Assembly: GCA_964196565.1 (NCBI GenBank)
Contig: CAXMUH010000149.1
Span: 1 to 21,340 of the forward strand
DNA from: 2-12-FULL-42-15 sp964196565
GTDB lineage: Bacteria; Pseudomonadota; Gammaproteobacteria; Coxiellales; Coxiellaceae
Direction: 5' to 3'
DNA length: 21,340 bases
Positions 1 through 8,015 of the stretch are shown piece by piece; within the stretch, counting starts at the first letter, position 1, and each line of letters begins with the position of its first letter. The notes under the pieces were generated by a model. That model worked only from the letters and a program-made list of their open reading frames with translations, ran no database searches and was not told the DNA's origin. A program made the translations under genes and the position numbers.

Positions 1-878
1 CCTGGTTTTTTTCTGTTTCACTAATCTTATTAATTTTGGTTTTATTAGTGGGGCACATTCAACAAGGCGCGAGACGCTGGTTAAGTTTAGGATTTTTTCA
101 TTTTCAACCTTCTGAATTAATGAAACTGTCAATGCCCATGATGCTGGCTTATCTTTTGAGTTTAAAACCACTGCCACCTAGTCTTAAAATGCTATCGCTT
201 TCAGCCGTGGTGTTAGCTGTACCCGTTCTTCTTACTGCAAGACAACCAGACCTTGGGACAGCTATTCTGATTGCCGCTTCCGGTTTATTTGTATTAATTC
301 TTGCAGGTATGAGTTGGAAATTATTATCCTCCCTTTTTGCACTTGCAGCGCTGTGCACACCCATTTTATGGCATTTCATGCATCAATATCAGCGTAATCG
401 AGTGTTAACATTTCTTAATCCTGAACGCGACCCCTTAGGCAGCGGCTATCATATCATTCAATCCAAAATTGCAATCGGTTCTGGTGGCTTACTAGGCAAA
501 GGGTATTTACATGGTACTCAGTCACACTTGCAGTTTTTACCCGCACATGCGACTGATTTTATTTTTGCGGTTGCCAGCGAAGAATTGGGCTTGATTGGAT
601 GCGGTATTTTGGTCTTACTCTTTTTTGCAATCTTAGGTCGCGGCATCTACATCAGTATGCAAGCACAAAACAACTTCAATCGTTTACTTTCTGGAAGCCT
701 GAGCTTAATCTTTTTTATCTCAGCGCTTATTAATATTGGCATGGTTATTGGCATTTTACCTGTGGTTGGCGTACCATTGCCTCTAGTCAGTTACGGTGGA
801 AGTTCAATGCTAACCATGATGGCGTCATTTGGAATGATTATGTCCACCCATACCCATAGAAAATTATGGTCTAGCTAG
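1..878 (+). CDS. rodA: RodA, peptidoglycan glycosyltransferase (SEDS family), 3' part
   Basis: RodA polymerises lipid II into glycan strands during cell elongation, in the inner membrane, with PBP2. The reading frame is open from the window edge, so the gene is cut at its 5' end; about 291 residues are visible and roughly 80 N-terminal residues are missing. A TTG at 36 is only an internal codon. Family landmarks seen are QQGARRWLSLG, RQPDLGTA, the extracellular block DPLGSGYHIIQSKIAIGSGG, LHGTQSHLQFLPAHATDFIFAV and the C-terminal GVPLPLVSYGGSS followed by STHTHRK. The Asp of ATDFIF (codon 555-557) matches the catalytic Asp of E. coli RodA; the usual HTDF is ATDF here. Hydrophobic segments alternate throughout. 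The neighbour mltB starts 25 bases downstream on the same strand, so the two are probably one operon of cell-wall genes. Confidence 0.95.
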   Translation, partial: WFFSVSLILLILVLLVGHIQQGARRWLSLGFFHFQPSELMKLSMPMMLAYLLSLKPLPPSLKMLSLSAVVLAVPVLLTARQPDLGTAILIAASGLFVLILAGMSWKLLSSLFALAALCTPILWHFMHQYQRNRVLTFLNPERDPLGSGYHIIQSKIAIGSGGLLGKGYLHGTQSHLQFLPAHATDFIFAVASEELGLIGCGILVLLFFAILGRGIYISMQAQNNFNRLLSGSLSLIFFISALINIGMVIGILPVVGVPLPLVSYGGSSMLTMMASFGMIMSTHTHRKLWSS

Positions 879-903
879 AAACCAATAAAAAAGGAACTAA
901 AAC

Positions 904-1956
904 ATGAAGTTTTTACGGAAATTTAATTTAAGTTTACCTGTTATCGCGACCTTATTCTTAATCACCACAACCCAAGCAAGTGCTGACGAAGAAAATCTTT
1001 CTCCAGCAATCAATCAATATATCACACAGATTGAAGCAAAATATAATTTTAATCATCATAATTTAGTTCACCTTTTTCAAAGCACGCATGCCAACTTACA
1101 AATCATTGAAAAGATGGAACATCCATATGAAAAAAAATCTTGGCCCACTTACCAAGGCTTTTTTATCTCTCCGACACGGATTAACGAGGGTGTTGCCTTT
1201 TGGATTAAAAATCAAAAAGTATTAAAAGCTGCCGAGAAAAAATATGGCGTGCCAGCCAACGTTATTACTGCGATTATTGGCGTTGAAACCAGTTATGGCA
1301 AACACGCTGGCCACTATCCCGTTATGCAAGCATTAACCACCCTGGCCTTTTATTACAAACCGCGCGCAAAGTTTTTTAAACGTGAGTTAACCCAATATTT
1401 ATTGTTAACCCGTGAACAAAAATTACCAGCACTAAAATTAACTGGCTCCTATGCCGGCGCCATTGGCATTCCGCAATTTATGCCGAGCACTTATCGTCAT
1501 TATGCGGTGGATTATTCTAACGAAGGCAGCGCTGACCTGGTCAATGTGCCTGAAGATGCTATTTTTAGTATTGCAAATTATCTTAAGCTCATGGGCTGGA
1601 AGCATAGCCAACCGGTAGCTATTGAGCTGCAAAAACAAGCACCAATCTCTAAAAAGCTGCTATCAACCTCGGCCAAACCTCGATACTCAGTTCGCTTATT
1701 ACGAAAGTACGGCGTCCACCTACCAGCAACCCTCAACCCCAAACGCAAAGCTTCGATTATCTCAATGGATATGGGTGATGAAAATGCAAACGATTATTGG
1801 TTAACATTTGGTAACTTTCGGGCCATAATGCGGTATAATCCCCGTATAAATTATGCGATGGCGGTATATCAACTAAGCGAAGCGATTAATAATGCCCATA
1901 GATTTAAAACAACTGGAAAAAGCACAGAAACTGCACCAACAAGGGCAATTCACTGA
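904..1956 (+). CDS. mltB: Lytic murein transglycosylase B
   Basis: MltB cleaves the MurNAc-GlcNAc bond of peptidoglycan in the periplasm, leaving 1,6-anhydro ends. The 350-residue protein starts with a basic stretch and hydrophobic core ending in an Ala-Ser-Ala-type signal-peptidase I site near residue 27. There is no lipobox cysteine, so unlike E. coli MltB it is probably soluble. The GH103-type catalytic region is clear: GVETSYGKHAGHYPVMQALTTLAF (split here as GVETSYG at 126-132 and the following stretch), with E128 as the predicted acid/base, then GSYAGAIGIPQFMPSTYRHY around 181-200 and NYLKLMGW. An AAGGAA-like ribosome site precedes the ATG. Its last 65 bases overlap the start of the next gene in another frame. 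The family's usual end is near YAMAVYQLSEAI, so the final two dozen residues look like an extension. Confidence 0.93.
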   Translation: MKFLRKFNLSLPVIATLFLITTTQASADEENLSPAINQYITQIEAKYNFNHHNLVHLFQSTHANLQIIEKMEHPYEKKSWPTYQGFFISPTRINEGVAFWIKNQKVLKAAEKKYGVPANVITAIIGVETSYGKHAGHYPVMQALTTLAFYYKPRAKFFKRELTQYLLLTREQKLPALKLTGSYAGAIGIPQFMPSTYRHYAVDYSNEGSADLVNVPEDAIFSIANYLKLMGWKHSQPVAIELQKQAPISKKLLSTSAKPRYSVRLLRKYGVHLPATLNPKRKASIISMDMGDENANDYWLTFGNFRAIMRYNPRINYAMAVYQLSEAINNAHRFKTTGKSTETAPTRAIH

Positions 1957-3586
1957 TGCACTTGAAATTTACCAACAGTTAAATGCCGACAACCCGGGTG
2001 AAACTGCTATTGTGCAGCCAATATGCCTAATATATGTGCAAATGGGTCAGCTTAACCAGGCAAAAGCATTACTTAAAAAAACGATCAAACAGTTGCCCAA
2101 TGAGCCTTCGGTTTATAATAGCCTAGGCAATATCTTGCGTCGCCAAGGCAAGGATAAAGACGCTATTGTGGCCTACCAAAAAGCGACAGCGCTTAATCCC
2201 AATTATCCAGGCGCACTCAGCAATCTCGGCAACGCGTATCTTAGCCAGGAAAAATTTACCGAAGCCAAACAAAGTTATCAAAAAGCCATTGAGGTCGACC
2301 CTCAGTATCCTGATGCTCACTTCAACCTTGCCCGCCTTCTTGTATCAGAAGGCAGCTTAGATGAAGCCATAAAGCATTTAACCACTGTTATTGAAACCAT
2401 ACCCCAACATGGTGCAGCCCAAGGGCTGCTGGGTAATCTGTACATCGAGGCCGGTGATTATCAAAATGCAGCGAAACATTTGAGTATACGCACCACAATT
2501 CAGCCACATCATACCGATAGCCAGCAGGCACTGGGTAATGCCTATATTAAACTTGAACAATATGATCTGGCGGTTAATCACCTGTCACAAGCATTAGCAC
2601 AAAACCCAGCCTTGGATGAAATCGAACATCAGCTGGCGACAGCTTATTTAATGAGTGGTCAGCGCGATAACGCGTTACGCCACTATCTGCGCCAAGTTGA
2701 ACATGCGCCACACCTCGATAGTCTTTATAATATCGGCGTTATTTTATCTGATCAGCAGCGTCACAGTGACGCGCTCGGCTATTTTGAACAGCTTTTAGAG
2801 CGAGATCCCGACCATTTATCTACTCACCTTAATATGGCTGCGATTTATTTAAAACAATCAAATCTACAAAAAGCGATTAACCATTATCAAAAGGCATTAA
2901 CAGTCGATCCAAACAATGCTGAAACCAAACATATTCTGCATGCCCTCAATCAAGATGAACTTCCAAATCAAGCGCCAACAGAATATCTACAAAACCTTTT
3001 CGATCAATATGCACCTGGATACGATAAACACTTACTTGAAATACTGCGGTATGATGTTCCGCAACAGATCCATACTCTGGTAGTAAATGAAGTTAATCCA
3101 CACGACCACAGTTTGCGAATCCTTGACCTGGGTTGTGGAACAGGTCTAATTGCCGAACAATTCAGAAGCCAAGCCAAAGAGATGATTGGTGTTGATGTCT
3201 CAGCCAGTATGTTAGAAGCTGCTAAACGAAAAGGACTTTATCAACAACTACTTAACCAATCAGTCGAGGAAGCGCTCGATAATTTCAAAGAAATTGATCT
3301 TGTCATTGCTGCCGACGTTTTTCCATACATCGGTAATTTAAAAGAGATTTTTCAAAAAACGCATCACGTTTTAAAACCCAATGGGCACTTTGCTTTTAGC
3401 ATCGAAAAAACATTGGAAAACAATTACATTTTACAAAAAAACATTCGCTACGCCCACAGTAAAAGCTACATTGAATCATTAAGCTCAGATTATGGGTTTG
3501 AAGTAATAAGTGCGAATAATTCTATTTTAAGGAACCAACTGCAAAAACCCCTCGAAGGATATATTTTTTTGCTAAAAAGCATATAA
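1892..3586 (+). CDS. TPR-repeat protein with C-terminal SAM-dependent methyltransferase domain
   Basis: Residues 1 to about 350 are tandem tetratricopeptide repeats of 34 residues, with recurring patterns such as YNSLGNILRRQGK, ALSNLGNAYLSQEKFTEA and HLNMAAIYLKQSNLQKAINHY (each under the TPR consensus). Residues about 360-564 form a class I methyltransferase: motif I DLGCGTG at 412-418, acidic loop VDVSASMLEAA at 434-444 and a motif-IV-like AADVFPYIG at 473-481. The TPR part probably binds a protein and presents it to the methyltransferase; the substrate cannot be read from sequence. There is no signal peptide or membrane segment, so it should be cytoplasmic. The start is inside mltB (65-base overlap) with only a weak ribosome site. 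It is kept because the first TPR helix begins within ten residues of this ATG, and the next in-frame ATG would cut repeats away. Confidence 0.85.
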   Translation: MPIDLKQLEKAQKLHQQGQFTDALEIYQQLNADNPGETAIVQPICLIYVQMGQLNQAKALLKKTIKQLPNEPSVYNSLGNILRRQGKDKDAIVAYQKATALNPNYPGALSNLGNAYLSQEKFTEAKQSYQKAIEVDPQYPDAHFNLARLLVSEGSLDEAIKHLTTVIETIPQHGAAQGLLGNLYIEAGDYQNAAKHLSIRTTIQPHHTDSQQALGNAYIKLEQYDLAVNHLSQALAQNPALDEIEHQLATAYLMSGQRDNALRHYLRQVEHAPHLDSLYNIGVILSDQQRHSDALGYFEQLLERDPDHLSTHLNMAAIYLKQSNLQKAINHYQKALTVDPNNAETKHILHALNQDELPNQAPTEYLQNLFDQYAPGYDKHLLEILRYDVPQQIHTLVVNEVNPHDHSLRILDLGCGTGLIAEQFRSQAKEMIGVDVSASMLEAAKRKGLYQQLLNQSVEEALDNFKEIDLVIAADVFPYIGNLKEIFQKTHHVLKPNGHFAFSIEKTLENNYILQKNIRYAHSKSYIESLSSDYGFEVISANNSILRNQLQKPLEGYIFLLKSI

Positions 3587-3591
3587 AAAAA

Positions 3592-3621
3592 TTGTGTACC
3601 AACAAATTGTTATGGTATATT
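3592..3621 (+). promoter_or_regulatory. Putative sigma-70 promoter for the coiled-coil gene
   Basis: TTGTGT at 3592-3597 and TATATT at 3616-3621 are separated by 18 bases and sit just after the stop of the TPR-methyltransferase gene. They would start a transcript about 25-30 bases before the ATG at 3655. The match is by eye only. Confidence 0.35.
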
Positions 3622-3654
3622 TAACAAGCTCTTAACCAAATACTTGTAAATGTA

Positions 3655-4557
3655 ATGAAAATGAATAAACGTGAACAATCTAATCTTTCTGCAGACGGCG
3701 AAGACGCACCGCGAGCGCTCATCTCTGCTGATCGAATTAAAGATACTAAAAGTTTGGACTCATTATTTCAAGCAGATCTTGGTGTCGATCCCCTTTACGC
3801 CCCAATTTTAGAAGCAGCGTATGAGCTTCGGCAAAATGTAGAAGCATGCACTCAAGATAAAATCGAAGCAATTAAACGTGAGACGGCCGAACAAACTAAA
3901 GAAATTTATCATAAGTTAACAGAAGCTCGAGAAGAATTTAAACGCCTTGAACTCACACTTCAAAATACAAGCGATGAAGCTCTGTCATTAACTCAAGCTA
4001 AAACAGAACTGGAAAATCAGTTTGCAGAAGCCTGTGCGCAAATTCAAACACTAAAGCATGAAATTGAAACCCAAAAGAATGAATTAGCAGAAATCAATGA
4101 AAAAAACAATGAGGAAGTTAACTTACTTAGTCTTAAACATGACGCCCTGATCGAAAAGCTCAAAAACAAGATTGATCAAATCAATCAAGACTACAGCCAA
4201 CAACTCACCAATCTACAACAAAAACTGAGTTATCAGCAGCAACAAATGAATGGTGAGATTACCGACCTTAGTGAAGCCAATGAAAATCTTCAGCAAGAAT
4301 TATCCCAAGTCAAAGCTTCACAAACAGATTCAAGCAGTTTAATCGAAGAGATTGAAAAACTAAAATATGAAACTTTATCCATGCAGCATACCATCAAAGA
4401 AAAAGCAGAAAAACTATTGCGCTCTGATCATTCGCTAAAACTTGCGAATGAAGAGCATGAACGCTGCCAACTCTACATAAAAGAGCTGGAAAACAAAAAT
4501 AATTCCATCCAAAAAGAACTGTTTGAAAACTGGATCACCAAAAAAGACGAATTGTAA
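3655..4557 (+). CDS. Coiled-coil protein of unknown function, C-terminal KDEL
   Basis: I do not recognise the family. The 300-residue protein has no signal peptide and no membrane segment. Residues 1-60 are mixed and probably flexible. From about residue 60 to 290 it is almost unbroken Glu/Lys/Gln/Leu-rich heptad sequence, a long coiled coil. The last residues read NWITKKDEL, so the protein ends exactly in KDEL, the eukaryotic ER-retrieval signal. In a charged coiled coil this can arise by chance. The ATG at 3655 lacks a good ribosome site and a second ATG lies two codons on at 3661. It is followed after 80 bases by the convergent htpX gene. A structural role or a translocated effector are both possible; neither is shown. 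Confidence 0.75.
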   Translation: MKMNKREQSNLSADGEDAPRALISADRIKDTKSLDSLFQADLGVDPLYAPILEAAYELRQNVEACTQDKIEAIKRETAEQTKEIYHKLTEAREEFKRLELTLQNTSDEALSLTQAKTELENQFAEACAQIQTLKHEIETQKNELAEINEKNNEEVNLLSLKHDALIEKLKNKIDQINQDYSQQLTNLQQKLSYQQQQMNGEITDLSEANENLQQELSQVKASQTDSSSLIEEIEKLKYETLSMQHTIKEKAEKLLRSDHSLKLANEEHERCQLYIKELENKNNSIQKELFENWITKKDEL

Positions 4558-4562
4558 TCGTA

Positions 4563-4594
4563 CGGTAGCTCGGGATCTATTGACCAGGCTACCG
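4563..4594. other. Inverted repeat between convergent genes
   Basis: CGGTAGC at 4563-4569 pairs with GCTACCG at 4588-4594 around an 18-base loop, in the 80 bases between the coiled-coil gene and htpX. There is no U-run on either side in the right place, so it is not a convincing intrinsic terminator. Confidence 0.25.
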
Positions 4595-4637
4595 GTGCCG
4601 ACCTAGTCCGACTGCAACCTCAACAAAAAAATTAAAA

Positions 4638-5696
4638 TTAATCCCCGGACTTTACTTTAATACCAATCGCAGCAAGGCGCTTAATAATGCCCGGGTGAGT
4701 TGAAAACATATCCGATGGGCTAGAGATACCTTTAATCCCTTGCTTTACTGGATCAAAAATATAGGCTTCACGCCGAACCGCTTCATGTGGTGTCGCCTGA
4801 TAAGCACGCGCATACTGATCACGATTCTGTTCATGATCATTTTGAATCTTTAAAAGTGCTTTTGCTAATGGTTCATTATTTCGCATCAGCTCTACACAAC
4901 CCGCATCTGCCATATACTCACGTGTTCGACTTAAATATAACATCAGCAATACCGTAACTACTGGGAGTAAATATCGAATTAAAATAATAATCCAAAAAAG
5001 TTGATTGCGCGAACGACCATTCTCACCATCTCTGCCGCCACCACTGAAAATCGCGCTATAAAATAAAATATCGACAATAATAAGCGTGATATTAGACAAA
5101 ACCGCGGCAACTAAAGTCAGTTTAATATCCATATGACGAATATGACTTAACTCATGTGCCATCACCGCGGTGAGCTCATCACGATCTAGTTTTTGCAATA
5201 AGCCGCGAGTGATTGCTACCATAGAAGATTTTTGACTAAAACCACTGGCAAAGGCATTCATATATTCGGCATCGATAATAAAAACGCGCGGCATATAACG
5301 CATCCCGGCCGCCACTTTCATTTCTTCCACCACATTATAAAGCTTCTTTTCTTCTTCATTACGTGCCGAATCGGCTGTTATTTCAAAAGACTCAGTTCCG
5401 AGCAGCATAATTTTATCGTAAAAGTTAAACGTTACCAAAATAGAGATTATAGCAACTGCAACGAGAATCAAAGTTGCTGTAGGCGTAATTTTAAACGTAA
5501 TCAGCGCTACAAATAATTGTCCCAGCGGAACTGCGCGATAATGGCCAGACTGGATATACAAATCCACCAACATACCAATGCACAAATAAATAATAACAAA
5601 CGTTGCGATCACATAACGCGTGCGCTTAGCATTTCGCTTTAAGGAATCACGCCAGTTAACGGTAGCGGAGTGAAAATCTTTGAGTTGATCTGACAT
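4638..5696 (-). CDS. htpX: HtpX-like membrane zinc metalloprotease (M48 family)
   Basis: HtpX-type enzymes degrade damaged or misfolded membrane proteins at the inner membrane. The zinc site is clear: HELSH at residues 181-185 and a second-half glutamate in TREYMADAGC (E260), which is the arrangement of M48 peptidases. Hydrophobic segments lie near residues 28-48, 72-90, 193-215 and 235-255. The protein is 352 residues, longer than the roughly 290 of E. coli HtpX, because of a longer N-terminal part and a Gly/Arg-rich loop (about 219-230). An AGGTG ribosome site precedes the ATG by five bases. lemA lies 15 bases upstream on the same strand, and this lemA-htpX pairing is common in bacteria. 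The gene converges on the coiled-coil gene. Confidence 0.92.
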   Translation of the reverse strand: MSDQLKDFHSATVNWRDSLKRNAKRTRYVIATFVIIYLCIGMLVDLYIQSGHYRAVPLGQLFVALITFKITPTATLILVAVAIISILVTFNFYDKIMLLGTESFEITADSARNEEEKKLYNVVEEMKVAAGMRYMPRVFIIDAEYMNAFASGFSQKSSMVAITRGLLQKLDRDELTAVMAHELSHIRHMDIKLTLVAAVLSNITLIIVDILFYSAIFSGGGRDGENGRSRNQLFWIIILIRYLLPVVTVLLMLYLSRTREYMADAGCVELMRNNEPLAKALLKIQNDHEQNRDQYARAYQATPHEAVRREAYIFDPVKQGIKGISSPSDMFSTHPGIIKRLAAIGIKVKSGD

Positions 5697-5711
5697 TTAA
5701 TCACCTATCAA

Positions 5712-6293
5712 TTACAGATCGACTTTATAATCTTCCTGAGCTTTTACTTTAGCTTCACTTAATTGCCAATAAGTAAAATCGAAGTCTAATTTAGATTTAT
5801 AGAGATTAACAACCATGGATTGAAAGAAAGATTTTTTGGTTGCATTATAACGCTCGATGCTATCGTTATAGGCCTGCTTAGCATAAGCTAATTTGTTCTC
5901 GGTGCTAACGATTTCTTCTTGTAGTTGAATTGCATTTTGATTGGCTTTTAAATCCGGATATCGCTCAAACACCACATTGATGCCACCTAAAGCCGTAGAA
6001 ATCTTGTCTTCCGCTTGCATACGCGTTTTATCATCACCAGCTGCTTTCGCTTGCTGAGCTTGATTGCGCAAAGCCACCACATCTTTTAAAGTCGATTTCT
6101 CATAGTCCATATACTTGCGCACAACACTCATCAACGATTCAAACACCTTATAACGCCGGTCGAGTTGAATATCAATTTGCTTTTGATTATTGCGAACAGC
6201 TTCAATCAAACCGATCAATCGGTTATAAACTGACACCATATACATGAGCAGTAAAAGAACAATTACAATAATAACGACAATAAACCATTTCAT
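5712..6293 (-). CDS. lemA: LemA family membrane protein
   Basis: LemA proteins have one N-terminal membrane helix and a long helical-bundle domain; their exact role is unsettled, but they are often encoded beside HtpX-like proteases. Here residues 3-22 are strongly hydrophobic, followed by YNRLIGLIEAVRNNQKQIDIQLDRR (family core, residues about 24-48), then NVVFERYPDLKANQNAIQLQEEI and ENKLAYAKQAYNDSIERYN, all typical of LemA. A GTG nine bases further upstream is also open but forms part of the GAGGTG ribosome site. The ATG ending at 6293, six bases after that site, is the better start and gives 193 residues. htpX follows after 15 bases and is probably co-transcribed. Confidence 0.92.
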   Translation of the reverse strand: MKWFIVVIIVIVLLLLMYMVSVYNRLIGLIEAVRNNQKQIDIQLDRRYKVFESLMSVVRKYMDYEKSTLKDVVALRNQAQQAKAAGDDKTRMQAEDKISTALGGINVVFERYPDLKANQNAIQLQEEIVSTENKLAYAKQAYNDSIERYNATKKSFFQSMVVNLYKSKLDFDFTYWQLSEAKVKAQEDYKVDL

Positions 6294-6323
6294 ACGAATC
6301 ACCTCAGTAAGCGGGAACTAATC

Positions 6324-6329
6324 ATTATA
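6324..6329 (-). promoter_or_regulatory. Putative -10 element for lemA-htpX
   Basis: The minus strand reads TATAAT exactly here, about 30 bases before the lemA start. The -35 region is poor (TTCCTT-like at 17 bases), so this is only a candidate. Confidence 0.35.
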
Positions 6330-6436
6330 AGCTTAGCATTTACCCAAAGGAAAGCAAGATTGTTGGCTCTAGTGGTCGAATAATGGTCATTGGTGCGAAC
6401 TTTGGTTTATACCCAACGCGGTTAAGTTTCAGGCCC

Positions 6437-6544
6437 CGTCATTCCGGCGCATGCCGGAATCTTTTGGGTTAAACGCCATCTTAATGAGATCCCTGCATAC
6501 GCAGTGATGACAAACTCTCGTCATTCCGGCGTATGCCGGAATCT
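6437..6544. repeat. Two copies of a 26-bp palindromic intergenic repeat, with a degenerate third
   Basis: CGTCATTCCGGCG-(C/T)-ATGCCGGAATCT occurs at 6437-6462 and 6519-6544 with one mismatch. Each copy holds an 8-bp inverted repeat, ATTCCGGC / GCCGGAAT, around a 4-base loop. Between them, near 6486-6510, a degenerate element in the opposite sense (AGATCCCTGC-ATAC-GCAGTGATGAC) resembles the same type. Repeats of this CGTCATTCC...GGAATC style are dispersed in many proteobacterial genomes, probably as non-autonomous REP/MITE-like elements. The stretch from 6303 to 6641 shows no gene. Confidence 0.8.
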
Positions 6545-6571
6545 CATTAAATTTGCTCTTAACTTAAAAAG

Positions 6572-6650
6572 ATCCCAACTTTCGTTGGGATGACAGTGGT
6601 TAGGCTTTCGTTGGGATGACAGTGGTTAGGCTTTCGTTGGGATGACAGTG
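6572..6650. repeat. 26-bp tandem repeat (2.8 copies) beginning with a hairpin
   Basis: The unit CTTTCGTTGGGATGACAG-TGGTTAGG occurs at 6579-6604 and 6605-6630, and its first 20 bases again at 6631-6650, with no mismatches seen. The first copy is preceded by ATCCCAAC (6572-6579), which pairs with GTTGGGAT (6584-6591). Copy 1 therefore looks like the original palindromic element and copies 2 and 3 like slippage duplications of its right half. The ATG at 6642 inside copy 3 is in frame with the downstream transporter but is not its likely start. Confidence 0.85.
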
Positions 6651-6697
6651 CCAGAGGCTAAACCTAATTTTATACTGGGTTGGGTGTATCCATTCTA

Positions 6698-6706
6698 TGA
6701 TATACT
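6698..6706 (+). promoter_or_regulatory. Extended -10 promoter of the MFS transporter
   Basis: TGATATACT is a TG-N-TATACT extended -10. A TTGGGT at 6680-6685 gives a weak -35 at 15 bases. Transcription would start near 6713, about 40 bases before the ATG at 6753 and well after the upstream in-frame ATG at 6642, so it decides the start of the gene. Confidence 0.5.
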
Positions 6707-6752
6707 ATTAAATCTAGCGCGCTACGGTGACAAGGAGGTCTACGTAAAAAAG

Positions 6753-7943
6753 ATGAAAGATAAACAGACACATGGGTTTTATGGTCCCGCAATTTCGGGA
6801 TTTTGTTTTCTCGCCTTAGCCCTTGGACTTGTCCGCTGCGCATATACGCCCTTATTACCCGTTCTAATTCAGCGCCATTGGTTAACCCACATCCAAGCAG
6901 GCCATCTAGGCGCCGCAAATTTTGCTGGTTATGTAATCGGGGCTATCACTGCGAAATATTTTGGGAGAAATTTTTCGCATCAAAGACTTCTGAAAGTTTT
7001 TGCGCCAATATGTGTTATCAGTTTTTTTGCCTGTGCTTGGCATTTAGGCCTGGTATGGTTATGCTTCTGGCGGATTTTCGCGGGCTTTGCCTCTGCGATA
7101 CTTGTAATATTAACCCCTCTTATTATCTATTCAGTTTGTGATCAACGCTACAGGGGTAGGGTTGGTGGCATTATGTTTGCTGGCATTGGTGTCGGCATTA
7201 TCCTTTCAGGAATCGGTGTACCCTACTTCGCTGAAGTAAGCCTCTCATTCGCATGGCTAATGATCGCAGTAATCAGTTTAGTGCTAACCGTCATTGCCTT
7301 GTATTTTCTGCCACACCCTAAAGAACCACCCGCTAATCATATTAACACCGAGGGGCAACAAAAATTTCATATTACCATCCCCCTTATCTTTTTAGTTTCG
7401 GCTTATATAATCGCTGGCGTTGGCGTCATCCCCCACACTTTGTTTATCGTGCAATATATCGCAAATCACTTGCACCACGGCAATTACCTCGGCGGATTAG
7501 CTTGGATTTTTTATGGCTTTGGGGCCATACTTGCACCATTAGCTTTCGGAATTTTGTCTGATTATTTTGAGACACGCAGTTGTTTGACACTTTGTTATTT
7601 TTTATCGATTGTTGCTTTAGCTTTACCACTTATCTCTAATCACATATGGATACTTTATCTTTCTTCCTTTTTGGCGGGTGGATTAATATGGGCTGCAGTT
7701 GGGTTATGCTCTGCTCGACTTTCCGAAATTATGAGCGGCCATAATTATACTGCCTGGTGGGGTTATGCAACAACCGGCATATCAGCCTCTCAAGCTATAG
7801 CCGCTTTTTTTATGTCGTTTTTAATGGTCGAAGCACATGGCTATATGTGGATGTTTGCCATTGGAGCAATTGCTTATTGCGCCAGTGTAGTATTAATGAT
7901 AATTAATTTATTTCTTAAAAATCCGACGTTACGAAAATGTTGA
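6753..7943 (+). CDS. YbfB/YjiJ-type major facilitator superfamily transporter
   Basis: A 12-helix inner-membrane transporter of 396 residues; the substrate is unknown. The N-terminal signature ALGLVRCAYTPLLPVLIQ, followed by THIQAGHLGAANFAGYVIGA (about 16-60), is typical of the YbfB/YjiJ (MFS_4) branch, which has an Arg in helix 1 and a GxxGxxNxxGY stretch in helix 2. A cytoplasmic loop with charged residues (near 190-205) splits the two six-helix halves. The frame is open back to an ATG at 6642 inside the tandem repeat. That 37-residue extension is not membrane-like and is replaced by repeat-derived codons. AAGGAGG at 6732-6738 and the extended -10 at 6698-6706 support 6753, although the 14-base gap from the ribosome site is long. 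Nothing in the neighbours indicates a substrate. Confidence 0.82.
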   Translation: MKDKQTHGFYGPAISGFCFLALALGLVRCAYTPLLPVLIQRHWLTHIQAGHLGAANFAGYVIGAITAKYFGRNFSHQRLLKVFAPICVISFFACAWHLGLVWLCFWRIFAGFASAILVILTPLIIYSVCDQRYRGRVGGIMFAGIGVGIILSGIGVPYFAEVSLSFAWLMIAVISLVLTVIALYFLPHPKEPPANHINTEGQQKFHITIPLIFLVSAYIIAGVGVIPHTLFIVQYIANHLHHGNYLGGLAWIFYGFGAILAPLAFGILSDYFETRSCLTLCYFLSIVALALPLISNHIWILYLSSFLAGGLIWAAVGLCSARLSEIMSGHNYTAWWGYATTGISASQAIAAFFMSFLMVEAHGYMWMFAIGAIAYCASVVLMIINLFLKNPTLRKC

Positions 7944-8015
7944 ATTTAACAACTTAAGATAGACGTATCTTCTTTACAATTTTTGTAGTCTTCATCACAT
8001 ACTTCAACAGAATGA

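Noticed and set aside
4563..4594. Bidirectional intrinsic terminator between the coiled-coil gene and htpX
   Set aside because: Only a 7-bp stem with an 18-base loop and no U-run on the correct side for either gene; listed only as an inverted repeat.
5232..5516. 94-codon open frame on the plus strand
   Set aside because: It lies wholly opposite htpX, whose protein is clearly conserved there; no ribosome site or family pattern.
6642..6752. N-terminal extension of the MFS transporter
   Set aside because: The codons come from tandem-repeat and promoter DNA, and a good -10 lies inside the extension.
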